A stretch of 64,000 nucleotides of DNA, taken from assembly GCA_030645475.1 (NCBI GenBank), contig JAUSMA010000016.1:56113-120112 (forward strand), written 5' to 3'. Source of the stretch: Nitrospirota bacterium. Lineage in GTDB: Bacteria; Nitrospirota; Nitrospiria; Nitrospirales; Nitrospiraceae. Position 1 is the first letter of the stretch. Each line of letters begins with the position of its first letter. Under the pieces are notes generated by a model. The model did no database searches, was not told the origin of the DNA, and was given only the letters and a program-made list of their open reading frames with translations. Position numbers and translations under genes: made by a program. This document shows, piece after piece, positions 18,201 to 25,861 of this stretch.

Positions 18201-19541
18201 CTGGTCGCGATCGGTATCGGAGGGGTGGGAATGGCCTGGCTGGTCATGGAAGAGCCCCCGACCCCGGTCTATCGCAACCTGACGGCGAGTTCCCCCCAGG
18301 CGCATACAGACCAGCGGAAGAACGGGTACTTTATGCTGCTTGGTTTCGGCTCGCTTGCGGAGCGGGACCCACTCCAAGCTGGTTATGAGAAGAAGGCTGA
18401 GGGGCAGGAACTCCAGGCGGCACAGGCCTGTATGGCCGGTGATGAAGGGGCAGGGAGGACGACCACTGGGGCCTCTGCCAATGTGCTGAGAGGGTGGTTC
18501 AGCGGTACTGACCCCGTTGCGCAGATGAAGCCGCAGGCTGCAGCCGTACGATCCTGGACGGCTCAAGAAGCGGTTGGCCTCAAGCGGTACCAACAATGGT
18601 TGTCGATGCCGTTTGAAGATGTGGGGTACGGACAAATCGTGAGCCCAAACTGTGCTCAAGTTCTGCTAGCCCATCGGCTGTATCTGGCAGAAGGATTTGC
18701 GCAGGACCTCAACACCGGACTTGGACGGCTTGAAAGCGATATGGGGTCCTGGCGCGTCGCACTGGGACAGTCGAAGACGTTGATGGTCAAGATGTTGGCT
18801 GCGACGGCCGTCCAGGACGATGTGGCCATCGTATCCGGACTCTTGACCCGTCAGGACCTCGATGCGGCAGCCATCGGTCGGCTTGGCAAGATCGTTCGCC
18901 CCCTCGATCAGGTAGAGCTATCCCTCCGGTGGCCGATGCAGAGCCATTTCGTCTGGGCCACGAAGACGGTGCCGGGCAGCCTGAAGAACGACAAGACCGA
19001 TGAGCGTCCGCTGTACGTGTCCCTTGCGGCGGCGATGCCTCTTCCCGTGCAGCGTCGGGCCAACGCCTATGCGGACTATTACGAGGCGGCGAGCAAAGCC
19101 GTGGCCGAAGGGCGTTACACCAACTTGCCGAAACCATCCAGCTTCATCCGGACTCCCGCGGTCAGCGCGTTGGACTATGTGGCGAATCCGGTCGAGCACA
19201 TCATCGGTATCGAGCCGCTCCCATCATGGGATCCTTACGTCGGACGGATTGTGGAGACCGAAGCGCGACTTCGCCTGGCGGGCCTGCAAGTCTGGATTAG
19301 ACGAGGGCCACAAGAGGGGAATGTCCTCACGCGTCTCGCAAAGGCCGGACAAGCCTACTACGATCCCTTTACCGGTCTTCCCATGCTGGTCAACCAGCAG
19401 AGGGGCGTGATGTATAGCGTCGGGCGAGACGGCAAGGATCAAGATGGCGATCTCCATTTTGATGTTGCAGCGACCATTCCCACGATTCAAACGGTTGCGG
19501 TTGAGAATAGCCGCTCCGTCGCTCCATCCCGATCCAAGTAA
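15267..19541 (+). CDS. Very large TPR and Pro/Glu-rich single-pass membrane protein
   Basis: A 1424-residue protein with four parts. Residues about 20-185 are helical TPR repeats (EEAITHMNTGKYGRSSAALKE and a second set). Residues about 190-930 are an extended low-complexity region dominated by Pro, Glu, Ser, Ala and Val, with a 49-residue tandem repeat (DNA 16611-16840). A strong membrane helix follows at about 965-993. The C-terminal 430 residues are compact and probably extracytoplasmic. I do not recognise the C-terminal domain. The start is a GTG at 15267. The long Pro/Glu part could be a wall- or periplasm-spanning spacer as in TonB or FimV-like proteins. Divergent from a secretin, suggesting envelope work; that link is inference. 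Confidence 0.8.
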   Translation: MRTDKTPPQKTDKKTPSRAPKRGLVGYSKKSALLEEAITHMNTGKYGRSSAALKELLTLDPHNTEARRLFATLHLRLGSLVTARQAFESLANEAIGRQDFWLAESLLREYLAAGPRCVPFLEQLAHVYEEKGDAMAAVAELGKAIDILIESPDSDNPKKPSQLYAKVRALAPASSVAFQFASLFDIQTGDYLGTAPVVAEAATLPAVDTAQLQDVTLAPTEETSPTGAMSWEQGDRAPGNQEEVPLSPALSPVIDSIEAPEVLIDPAPISSVPQEQLVPLSELTEPRLPADPSGQDHVPEMSCLPSSGEIPPAPSMVSAEPLLSPSEHRDIGIGQPMFELPPSVVGEVSTPDSLEERATEAGISIPSSPVESSVLSAPMPWEQIEHSNIRIEAAAPSIALPAQSDEAPLFGAESFPASPSMLQPGPVSDQSASLNLSQELPEPIQAPGVDLAVSPAVVSEPEVPTLSFMAQPESEIALPVSSVFVPEPTVSSEMRDAVDLAVSPAVISEPEVPTFSFIAQPESAEAPPVPSELSHVVDSPVVPEPEAPALSVSDFSAHVPFSWNSVFDGAWKFGAGTSAPSSPSSFSTPNAISQVAREAESVQPESVPELADPVSTATPAPPFSVTEPDTVPSAQASGLEEERDSIPEAAVIRVPDLSESVAAFLEEKSSRQEEPSTLSVEIPHALEVDLPAQTMSEPIELARETEPAPSSFFMDPQPVALFEDAAVPETSPSAVIPEASPAPEAFSIVSKEVTSTPVQIAEVPPFSEIASTEPAVPVAPIETPSHWSTGEVEVQPHRPTDKKRNWDKEKGEATVVPPAPEPVVEQYEPIAAPRADWESAPSEAAPPVVEAVAPVVEEVVHEVDTRPEWVRASESITFVTPSPSSPATWQDSGIESVQSNPEPTLSVAASAVDVLFDSTGQRNQAPAQDRTARPRPSPSFATRVARIRSGFSSMIGSCFSTTQSMVVFCLVLAFACAALVAIGIGGVGMAWLVMEEPPTPVYRNLTASSPQAHTDQRKNGYFMLLGFGSLAERDPLQAGYEKKAEGQELQAAQACMAGDEGAGRTTTGASANVLRGWFSGTDPVAQMKPQAAAVRSWTAQEAVGLKRYQQWLSMPFEDVGYGQIVSPNCAQVLLAHRLYLAEGFAQDLNTGLGRLESDMGSWRVALGQSKTLMVKMLAATAVQDDVAIVSGLLTRQDLDAAAIGRLGKIVRPLDQVELSLRWPMQSHFVWATKTVPGSLKNDKTDERPLYVSLAAAMPLPVQRRANAYADYYEAASKAVAEGRYTNLPKPSSFIRTPAVSALDYVANPVEHIIGIEPLPSWDPYVGRIVETEARLRLAGLQVWIRRGPQEGNVLTRLAKAGQAYYDPFTGLPMLVNQQRGVMYSVGRDGKDQDGDLHFDVAATIPTIQTVAVENSRSVAPSRSK
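16611..16840 (+). repeat. 147-bp in-frame tandem repeat inside the Pro/Glu-rich gene
   Basis: A block beginning GTGGATTTGGCGGTGAGCCC at 16611 recurs at 16758, so the period is 147 bases or 49 codons. The second copy is nearly identical for about 80 bases and then diverges. It encodes two copies of VDLAVSPAV-(V/I)-SEPEVPT. A recent in-frame duplication is the simplest explanation. Confidence 0.85.
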
Positions 19542-19696
19542 CCCACGCCTCCTCGCTGCCGTAATCAAACAATTCTGATCCTTTCGTTCGCTCTGGCTGC
19601 TTGACACTGCCTGTGGTATTCCAGAGAATCATCGACGCAACAAACGGAGACTAGTTCGAAAGACTCAAAAGACTCACATGTGATGGAGAGACAAAG

Positions 19697-20380
19697 ATGA
19701 AGAGCGAGATCTTATATCCAGGGGCCTTTCCGATGGTGCGGGTGGATTTGGCAGCGGGCGAGTCGATCAAGGCCGAGTCCGGTGCGATGGTGGCCTGTTC
19801 GCCGACCATCGACATCGAAAGCAAAATGGAAGGTGGGTTTCTTGGAGCCCTGTCGCGAAAGTTCCTGACAGGCGAGAAGTTTTTCTTCCAAACGCTGCGT
19901 GCCAGCCGCGGCCCCGGTGAAGTCTTGCTGGCGCCGACTGTTCCAGGTGAAATTGTCATCTTGGAACTTGATGGTGTCAACGAGTACATGGTGCAGAAAG
20001 ACGGCTTTCTCGCAGGCGCAGACGCGATCGTGATTGAAAGTAAAATGCAGAGCCTGAGCCGTGGTTTATTGGGCGGAGAAGGCTTCTTCATCCTCAAAAT
20101 CAGCGGGAAGGGGACGCTCGTCCTGAACAGCTTTGGAGCTATTCACAAGATCGAGTTGAAGCCAGATCAGGAATACATCGTGGACAACAGCCACTTGGTA
20201 GCCTGGTCTGCCACCACGTCTTACAACATTGAAAAGGCCACGTCTGGATGGGTCGCCAGCTTCACGTCTGGCGAAGGCTTTGTCTGCCGTTTCCGAGGGC
20301 CTGGCCTGGTGTACATTCAAAGTCGGAATCCTGGAAGTTTCGGAGCCTGGATCAGGCAATTCATCCCCGTCTCCGAGTAG
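19697..20380 (+). CDS. AIM24/TIGR00266-family protein
   Basis: A 227-residue protein of the AIM24 (TIGR00266) family, recognised by its repeated beta-strand pattern: GESIKAESGAMVACSPTIDIESK, GGFLGALSRKFLTGEKFFFQ, YMVQKDGFLAGADAI, GEGFFILKISGKGTLVLNSFGAI and SGEGFVCRFRGPGLVYIQSRNP. The family adopts a double-stranded beta-helix-like trimer. Its biochemical role is not established. There is no signal peptide. A good RBS (GAGAGACAAAG) precedes the start. The stop codon abuts a palindromic repeat element. Confidence 0.88.
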   Translation: MKSEILYPGAFPMVRVDLAAGESIKAESGAMVACSPTIDIESKMEGGFLGALSRKFLTGEKFFFQTLRASRGPGEVLLAPTVPGEIVILELDGVNEYMVQKDGFLAGADAIVIESKMQSLSRGLLGGEGFFILKISGKGTLVLNSFGAIHKIELKPDQEYIVDNSHLVAWSATTSYNIEKATSGWVASFTSGEGFVCRFRGPGLVYIQSRNPGSFGAWIRQFIPVSE

Positions 20381-20503
20381 CGGATGCTGAAAACGCCGGC
20401 CAACGTCGTTCTCGGCTCGAAACAATCCTCAACGTACCCCGAAGGGTACGCCTCCGGTTGTCTCTCGCCTGCGGCCTTGTTGGTCGCCGTTTTGAGCATC
20501 CGC
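20380..20503. repeat. Palindromic repeat element, copy A
   Basis: The ends are near-perfect inverted copies: GCGGATGCTGAAAACGCCGG on the left and the reverse complement of GCGGATGCTCAAAACGGCGA on the right. A second hairpin, CGTACCC-CGAA-GGGTACG (20433-20450), lies in the middle. The element begins at the last base of the AIM24 stop codon and is followed by ATTTTTAT, so it could end transcription. It shares its layout and the GGGTACGCCTC and TGCGGCCTTG words with the copy at 47335-47525. Confidence 0.7.
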
Positions 20504-20545
20504 CTGCGAGATTTTTATCATCAATAGGTCAGTCCTCAATTAACC

Positions 20546-21688
20546 ATGACTCAATTTCTCCCCAACGCCCTTTGTTTCGGTAGCGAGTTCCCCGCCAGCG
20601 GTGCCCCTTGTGTTGTCCAGGTCGAGGGAGACGGTCTCACGATCATCTTCGAGTCTGAGGGGGCCGAGGGCGCGCGCGAGGTGATCCTGTTTTCTGCACT
20701 CACTGTCTCAGCCGGTGGGCTCGACCATGACCATCTTGTAGTGAAGTGGGCTCACGCACAGGGGGAGCGGACGCTCTATCTCAAAAACCACGACGTGATA
20801 CGTGCCTTTCGCCAAGCTGCGCCGGATCATTTGAACGCTCCGTTTGAACAAGCGGCCGAGCGGGTGCGGCAGGCGCGGCAGCGCCATCGTGTCATGTGGG
20901 CTGTCGTTGTCGGTTCGATTCTCGCTCTGGTACTGGGCCTCTGGTTCGGAGCCGATCTGCTGGTCGAGGTTGCCGTGAGCCGGATTCCGGTTGAGTGGGA
21001 GCAAAAGCTGGGGGACTCGGCCTATCGGGACTTCCTTGTCCATCAAGAGGTGATGAAAGAAGGTCCGGGAGTCACTGCGCTGGGAGAGATGACGCAGCGG
21101 CTGACCGAACAGATTCCCAACAATCCCTATAAGTTTGAAGTGACCGTGGTGAAGAGTGACGTCGTCAATGCCTTCGCGCTCCCAGGCGGGCATGTGGTGG
21201 TGTTCACCGGGCTCATGAAAAAAGCGGACAGTGGCGAAGAAGTGGCGGGCGTGATGAGCCATGAGTTGAACCATGTGCTGCAACGGCATGGGCTTGAGCG
21301 GATGGTGAAGAGTCTTGGGTTGATGACTGCGGTGGCGATTGTGCTCGGCGACCAACAGGGCCTTGTTGGCATGATGAAACAAGTGGGCGTTGAACTCCTC
21401 ACCCTCAAGTTCGGCCGGGAGCAGGAGACCGAAGCGGACGTGAAGGGACTGCAACTGCTTCAACGGGCAAAGATCGATCCCTCCGGCATGATCAAGTTTT
21501 TCGAACGACTGTCGGAAAAAGACGAAGGTCGGATGGAATGGCTCTCCACGCATCCGATGAGCACCGCCAGGGCCGAACGATTGAAAGCGGAGCTGGCCGC
21601 TTTGCCGAAGAAATCCCCGGAGCCCTTTACGTTCGAATGGAAACAGGTGCAGGCGTCACTCGGGTCTCAGCCGGTTGTCGCTCCCTGA
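20546..21688 (+). CDS. M48-family membrane metalloprotease
   Basis: A 380-residue zinc protease. One membrane helix lies at about 117-136, and the peptidase domain follows. The zinc motif HELNH is at 239-243 (HExxH with His ligands and catalytic Glu), and a further Glu in QETEADVKGL is the probable third ligand. VNAFALPGGHVVVFTGLM, just before, is typical of M48 enzymes such as HtpX, Oma1 and YcaL. The N-terminal 110 residues are a soluble domain of unknown fold. It probably works in membrane-protein quality control on the periplasmic face. Single gene between repeat copy A and the TRL lipoprotein. Confidence 0.9.
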   Translation: MTQFLPNALCFGSEFPASGAPCVVQVEGDGLTIIFESEGAEGAREVILFSALTVSAGGLDHDHLVVKWAHAQGERTLYLKNHDVIRAFRQAAPDHLNAPFEQAAERVRQARQRHRVMWAVVVGSILALVLGLWFGADLLVEVAVSRIPVEWEQKLGDSAYRDFLVHQEVMKEGPGVTALGEMTQRLTEQIPNNPYKFEVTVVKSDVVNAFALPGGHVVVFTGLMKKADSGEEVAGVMSHELNHVLQRHGLERMVKSLGLMTAVAIVLGDQQGLVGMMKQVGVELLTLKFGREQETEADVKGLQLLQRAKIDPSGMIKFFERLSEKDEGRMEWLSTHPMSTARAERLKAELAALPKKSPEPFTFEWKQVQASLGSQPVVAP

Positions 21689-21766
21689 GCCAGGGGAGCG
21701 CCCTGCGAAGCAGTTACCGTAAGGCATAGGCCTTGATTCAGCTGCCTGCGGCAGTTGATCGAAACG

Positions 21767-21795
21767 TTGACAATTCTGGATCCGCCACATAAACT
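21767..21795 (+). promoter_or_regulatory. Sigma-70-like promoter for the TRL lipoprotein gene
   Basis: A perfect -35 box TTGACA (21767-21772) is followed after 17 bases by TAAACT (21790-21795, four of six consensus matches). It lies about 90 bases upstream of the TRL gene start at 21885. Inferred from consensus only. Confidence 0.4.
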
Positions 21796-21884
21796 CGTTT
21801 CAGCCATACTAAGTATTTTCTCTAGTCGTTGTTCGCTCCACGTAGCAAGGCAGTGAGTCATTATTCCACATATAGGGGGTACTT

Positions 21885-22226
21885 ATGAAAAGAGCATTCA
21901 TCTCGTTGGGCGTGGTTGCATTTGCAGCGGTTGTTTCCGGATGTGGAATCGGAGGGTACACGCAACCTGGCGGTCTGACTCCGACGGCTGGGATCTACAT
22001 GGACACGGTCTCAGGCGGTATTCTGCATGACAATGGCACGGCACCAACCAAGACCGGAAAATCCTGCGGAACGAGCATCATGGGGATTGTGGCGACCGGC
22101 GATACGTCCGTTGAAGCGGCGATGATCAATGGCGGAATCAAGAAAGCGGTTTATACCCAAGAGCATATCAGGGGATTTGTCTGGGGCGCGTTCGTTGAAT
22201 TGTGCACGATTGTCAAAGGCAACTAG
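21885..22226 (+). CDS. TRL-like family lipoprotein
   Basis: A 113-residue small lipoprotein. The signal peptide MKRAFISLGVVAFAAVVSG ends in a lipobox with Cys20. The mature part carries the TRL-like pattern GIYMDTVSGGI, KTGKSCGTSIMGIVATGDTSVEAAMINGGIKKA and VDHE-like HIRGFVWGAFVELCTIVKG. Members of this family are found next to tRNA loci in some bacteria, hence the name, but their function is not known. A consensus-like promoter lies upstream and a strong terminator hairpin follows at 22265, so this is a single-gene transcript. Confidence 0.85.
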   Translation: MKRAFISLGVVAFAAVVSGCGIGGYTQPGGLTPTAGIYMDTVSGGILHDNGTAPTKTGKSCGTSIMGIVATGDTSVEAAMINGGIKKAVYTQEHIRGFVWGAFVELCTIVKGN

Positions 22227-22264
22227 TTGTTAGCACAGTAGGCCCTTGTTGCGAAGGAGCCAGA

Positions 22265-22300
22265 GCGTGGATGGCGGGTTGCCATCCACGCTTTTTTATT
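22265..22300 (+). terminator. Rho-independent terminator after the TRL gene
   Basis: An 11-bp perfect stem, GCGTGGATGGC / GCCATCCACGC, with a 5-base loop, followed by TTTTTTATTT. It lies 39 bases after the stop of the TRL gene. Confidence 0.92.
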
Positions 22301-22398
22301 TCTGTTGTAGCTCCGCGCCGTTCGCTCAGGGTACGTTGTGGAGATACGACAGTAACATTTTAAGCTGACTCGCTCGAACACTGAGGTTGCGACTTTTC

Positions 22399-23070
22399 AT
22401 GAAGCGGTTTGGAATCACCATGCCGATTTTGCTCAGGCTTATGATGGCAGGAGCTGTGGTGGGCGTGCTCACGTTTCATGGGTACGGAGCAGAGCTTGCT
22501 GGGGCAGAGGCGGCGGAGTCGGCGGATGTCTACATGAGTCTGTCGGTGGTGGGTGGATTTCCCGAGGCACAGGGGATGAACCTTGCCGGACAAGAGGTTA
22601 GTAAGAGCAATGCTCATAGGAGCCTGGGGGCGGGGTTTAAAGTTGGCGTATTCCCCGAAGCCACGTCTCGAGTGCTCGGAATCGAACTGGAGTACTTCGG
22701 TACGACGGGCAGATTATCAGCAGCGAATCGTAACAGCGCAGAGGGTGCGGCTGGCCTGACCGTCCTCAACAGTATGGTGAATGTCATGGTTAGGCAGCCC
22801 TCCGGGTCGGTTCGCCCCTATGGAGGCGTTGGTGTCGGATATTCTGGAGGAATTCTGCACGGTGCGGACTTTCCCGGCCGGTCGAATCGAGCATTTGATT
22901 CGACGTCGAACTTCGCCTATCAGTTTATGGGAGGAGTGCAGTGGGAGGTGAGGGGCCAGACGTTTCTGTTTGCCGAGTACAAACATCTGATGACGACGTT
23001 CCATTGGAAGGCCGTCTCCTTCGACTATCGAGCAAATTATGTGCTTGGTGGAATCGGGCTGAACTTTTAA
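22399..23070 (+). CDS. Outer-membrane beta-barrel protein (OmpA/OprF-like barrel)
   Basis: The protein has a signal peptide and then an alternating beta-barrel pattern ending in the C-terminal aromatic residue (GGIGLNF) required by the BAM machinery, giving about 223 residues. It lacks a C-terminal OmpA peptidoglycan domain, so it is a stand-alone eight- to ten-strand barrel. I start it at ATG 22399 (MKRFGITMPIL); a TTG at 22387 is also in frame. It is a paralog of the barrel at 40506-41261: both share a PY-x-GVG-x-G core, FAYQF-(M/L)-GGV, (F/L)FAEYK or FGEYK and a GGIG-x-(N/S)F end. Function is unknown. Confidence 0.82.
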   Translation: MKRFGITMPILLRLMMAGAVVGVLTFHGYGAELAGAEAAESADVYMSLSVVGGFPEAQGMNLAGQEVSKSNAHRSLGAGFKVGVFPEATSRVLGIELEYFGTTGRLSAANRNSAEGAAGLTVLNSMVNVMVRQPSGSVRPYGGVGVGYSGGILHGADFPGRSNRAFDSTSNFAYQFMGGVQWEVRGQTFLFAEYKHLMTTFHWKAVSFDYRANYVLGGIGLNF

Positions 23071-23216
23071 ATTCTGTTCACGAGCAATTCACGGCGTCCT
23101 GTCGGAGCCTGTTCTTGGGTAAGGCCAACGCGGGTTGCATCTCAGCGTAGACTAAGCGGTAACAGTTGAATATCGTTGCTTGCTGTTGTCGCAGAGAAGC
23201 CATAGGTAATTTTATC

Positions 23217-23245
23217 TCAACAGAACGTTATGTTTCGGCTATAAT
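23217..23245 (+). promoter_or_regulatory. Promoter for the DUF3015-DUF4105 operon
   Basis: A perfect -10 box TATAAT (23240-23245) has TCAACA (23217-23222) 17 bases upstream as a weak -35. A strong Shine-Dalgarno AAGGAGGAGG lies just before the start at 23305. Predicted from consensus; the transcript start would lie at about 23252. Confidence 0.5.
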
Positions 23246-23304
23246 CAGACCGTTATATCCTGTGCCTAGCAGTGAGTGATCCACTGATATAAGGAGGAGG
23301 ACCT

Positions 23305-23823
23305 ATGCTGAAGAAAATGCTTATGGCGACAATGGCAGTAGCATTCGTGGGAATGCAGGCGGGATTCGTATTGGCGGCTGGTACGCCTGATACGGGACCT
23401 GGTTGCGGACTTGGCAAGATTGCATTTGCAAACTATCCGAACGCCAAGACGAAGGGCGCACAAGTTTTGATGGCCACTCTCAATGGGACAGGGGCCAACA
23501 CCTTTGCAATTAGCAGCGGAACTTCAGGCTGCACGGATGACGGTAAGTGGTGGGCGGCAGGAGAGAAGACGACCATGTTTGCCGAGTTGAACTCGGATGC
23601 CTTGGCTCAAGAAATGGCGCAAGGCCGCGGTGAGCATTTGGCTTCGTTGGCCGCGCTGTTGGGCTTGCCGCAAGACCAGCATGCTGCGTTCTTTGCGATG
23701 GCTCAAGAGCGCTATACGACGTTGACGAATGCAGGAGAGCTTTCGTCTGTGGCGATGGTCAAATCATTGAATGATGCGATCTCAGCCAATCCGGTCTTGG
23801 CGAAGGTGTCGTTGAATAAGTAG
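23305..23823 (+). CDS. DUF3015 family secreted protein
   Basis: A 172-residue protein with a cleavable signal peptide (MLKKMLMATMAVAFVGMQAGFVLA). The mature form has the DUF3015 pattern: GPGCGLGKIAF, QVLMATLNGTGANTFAISSGTSGCTDD and a helical C-terminal half with RGEHLASLAALLG and YTTLTNAGELSS. The Cys pair is likely to form a disulfide. A periplasmic or surface role is likely but unknown. A near-perfect RBS (AAGGAGGAGG) and a consensus promoter suggest strong expression. The next gene, DUF4105, starts on its stop codon, so the pair is co-translated; this pairing is seen in many proteobacteria. Confidence 0.88.
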   Translation: MLKKMLMATMAVAFVGMQAGFVLAAGTPDTGPGCGLGKIAFANYPNAKTKGAQVLMATLNGTGANTFAISSGTSGCTDDGKWWAAGEKTTMFAELNSDALAQEMAQGRGEHLASLAALLGLPQDQHAAFFAMAQERYTTLTNAGELSSVAMVKSLNDAISANPVLAKVSLNK

Positions 23824-25787
23824 TGCAGGTATTCTTGGCTCCCGCCGTCAGGCGGGAGCCGTTCTATTCCGTATTCGCTGTGGCTCTCATTCATGCTCTC
23901 CTTCTCATCATTTTCTTTTCTCTGCCGATTTGTGGCTGGGCAGACCAGGGGCCCAATCACTATCGCGATGAACTGATTGAACAAGCAAAACGCGCTCGGC
24001 TGGCAGACGCACGCGAATGGCGCTTGTTGCTGCATTACCAAGACAATCTGTTTGGAGGGGTGACCAGTGAACAGGATGACGAGGGATTTTTCCTATCGCC
24101 TCAAGGGAAACAGAACCCAGAAGCCGAACTCAGGGCGACGATCGAGGCATTTTTTTCTCCCGCTATTATCGGACGTTCGAAGCAGCCGGCCCAATGTGCC
24201 TTCATCGCCCGGTATCATTGGCTGAAAGAGCGGCTGCGGTTCGACGACAGTCAGCTTGTGCCCGTTGTCTGTGATCGTTTCGAGGGGTGGCGGGCCGAGT
24301 TGAACCCCCAGGGCGTCAGTCTCATTTTCCCTGCGGCCTTCCTGAACAATCCCGCGTCCATGTTCGGTCATACGTTTTTACGGATTGATCAGAAGGGCCA
24401 GACTGAACAAACGAGAATCCTGGCCTACACCATCGACTACGCGGCTGAATTGCCTCCTGACGTCGGGCTTGAATATGCGTATAAGGGCATCTTCGGAGGC
24501 TACAAGGGCTTCTTCTCCACCCCTCCCTATTACCTCAAGGTCCAAGCCTATCGCGACATGGAAAATCGCGATATGTGGGAGTATCAACTGAACCTGACTC
24601 CGTCCCAGATCGAGCGGCTGATCATGCATGCCTGGGAAATGGGGAGCGCGTATTTCGACTATTTCTTTTTCAAGGAAAATTGTTCGTATCACATTCTCTC
24701 CCTTTTGGAGTATGCCAATCCTGATCTACATTTGAGAGAACAGTTCTATCTCTGGACGATTCCGGCGGATACCGTACGTATCATCGTCGCTCAGCCTGGA
24801 ATGGTGGGCACCACGACCTATCGCCCTTCCCGGAGCACACTCATCAGACGAAAACGGACATTCCTGACACCGGAGGAGCAGGTCCTCTCAGGGCAGATCG
24901 TGCTGTCGTCAGACGTGATACGGGATGCGGCTTTTGCCACGCTGTCTGTCCTGCGCCGGGCTCTTGTTCTTGATGTCGCCTCAGATTATCTGCGGTACAA
25001 GTCCGAGAGCGACGATCCAGAGGTGAAGGTATACAAGGAGCGTAATCGGCACGTGCTGACGGAGCGGAGTCGTTTGTTGGTGCCATCGGAGGAGATCGCA
25101 ATTCTTCCCTATACAAAACAGCCTGACGCAGGGCATCACACCTCCCGTGCAGCGATCGGCGCCGGGTGGCGCAATCGCGACAGCTTTGAAGAAGTGTCGT
25201 TGCGGGCTGCATACCATGACCTGCTGGATCCTGAATCCGGATACACGCCGAATGCCCAAATCGAGATAGTGGGAGTCGCTGTTCGTCAATATAATCGGCA
25301 GGAACAAACCAGGTTTGAGCGAGCGACCCTGCTGAACATCCTTTCGCTCTCCCCTATGGATGACCTCTTCCGCGCCCCTTCCTGGAAGGTGAATGTCGGG
25401 ATGCAGACGATCCGGCACAATGGCTGTACACTCTGCAGCAACGGAGTGGCCAACGTCGGTCTCGGGGCTGCGGCAGAAACGGCGCTGTTCAAGCGCGAAG
25501 TCTATTTTGCATTTGCCGAGGCAGAAGCCAACTACAGCAGAGCCTACGAAGAGCGTCATCGGGTCGGCGGAGGCGGGACGGTGGGGATGTTGGTCGACGC
25601 CACCGATCGCTGGAAGTTGATGCTGTCTGGCTCCTACCTGCGTTATGCGCTCGGAGACAAGTCCGACGATATCCGCTGGTATGCCGGATCGCGCTATACG
25701 CTTTCGCAGAATTGGGCATTGCGGCTGGAATATAACCATCGCGACCGGGACAATGACCTGGTCTTCTCCGTCCAAGCCTTCTTCTAA
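23823..25787 (+). CDS. DUF4105 (Lnb N-terminal-like) envelope protein
   Basis: A 654-residue protein with an N-terminal hydrophobic signal segment. The DUF4105 core spans about residues 130-330 and includes PASMFGHTFLRIDQKG, YAAELPPDVGLEYAYKGIFGGYKGFFS, YYLKVQAYRDMENRDMWEYQLNL and FFFKENCSYHILSLLEYANP. The conserved HTFLR and ENCSYH pattern suggests a papain/NlpC-like Cys-His active site, with Cys in ENCSYH. The C-terminal 250 residues have beta-barrel-like alternation ending in FSVQAFF, as in an outer-membrane barrel. The GTG start lies on the stop codon of DUF3015. It may hydrolyse lipids or peptidoglycan in the envelope; the activity is unproven. Confidence 0.85.
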   Translation: MQVFLAPAVRREPFYSVFAVALIHALLLIIFFSLPICGWADQGPNHYRDELIEQAKRARLADAREWRLLLHYQDNLFGGVTSEQDDEGFFLSPQGKQNPEAELRATIEAFFSPAIIGRSKQPAQCAFIARYHWLKERLRFDDSQLVPVVCDRFEGWRAELNPQGVSLIFPAAFLNNPASMFGHTFLRIDQKGQTEQTRILAYTIDYAAELPPDVGLEYAYKGIFGGYKGFFSTPPYYLKVQAYRDMENRDMWEYQLNLTPSQIERLIMHAWEMGSAYFDYFFFKENCSYHILSLLEYANPDLHLREQFYLWTIPADTVRIIVAQPGMVGTTTYRPSRSTLIRRKRTFLTPEEQVLSGQIVLSSDVIRDAAFATLSVLRRALVLDVASDYLRYKSESDDPEVKVYKERNRHVLTERSRLLVPSEEIAILPYTKQPDAGHHTSRAAIGAGWRNRDSFEEVSLRAAYHDLLDPESGYTPNAQIEIVGVAVRQYNRQEQTRFERATLLNILSLSPMDDLFRAPSWKVNVGMQTIRHNGCTLCSNGVANVGLGAAAETALFKREVYFAFAEAEANYSRAYEERHRVGGGGTVGMLVDATDRWKLMLSGSYLRYALGDKSDDIRWYAGSRYTLSQNWALRLEYNHRDRDNDLVFSVQAFF

Positions 25788-25861
25788 TCGGTTGCGCCCC
25801 CTTGCCCGTACCGGAGAGTCCTGCTACAAGAGTGCCAACCACGGGTTTCCAGAGGCCCATC

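Noticed and set aside
20708..21553. 281-codon frame on the minus strand
   Set aside because: Antisense to the M48 protease gene and has no domain pattern.
24981..25775. 264-codon frame on the minus strand
   Set aside because: Antisense to the DUF4105 gene; composition is that of a shadow frame.
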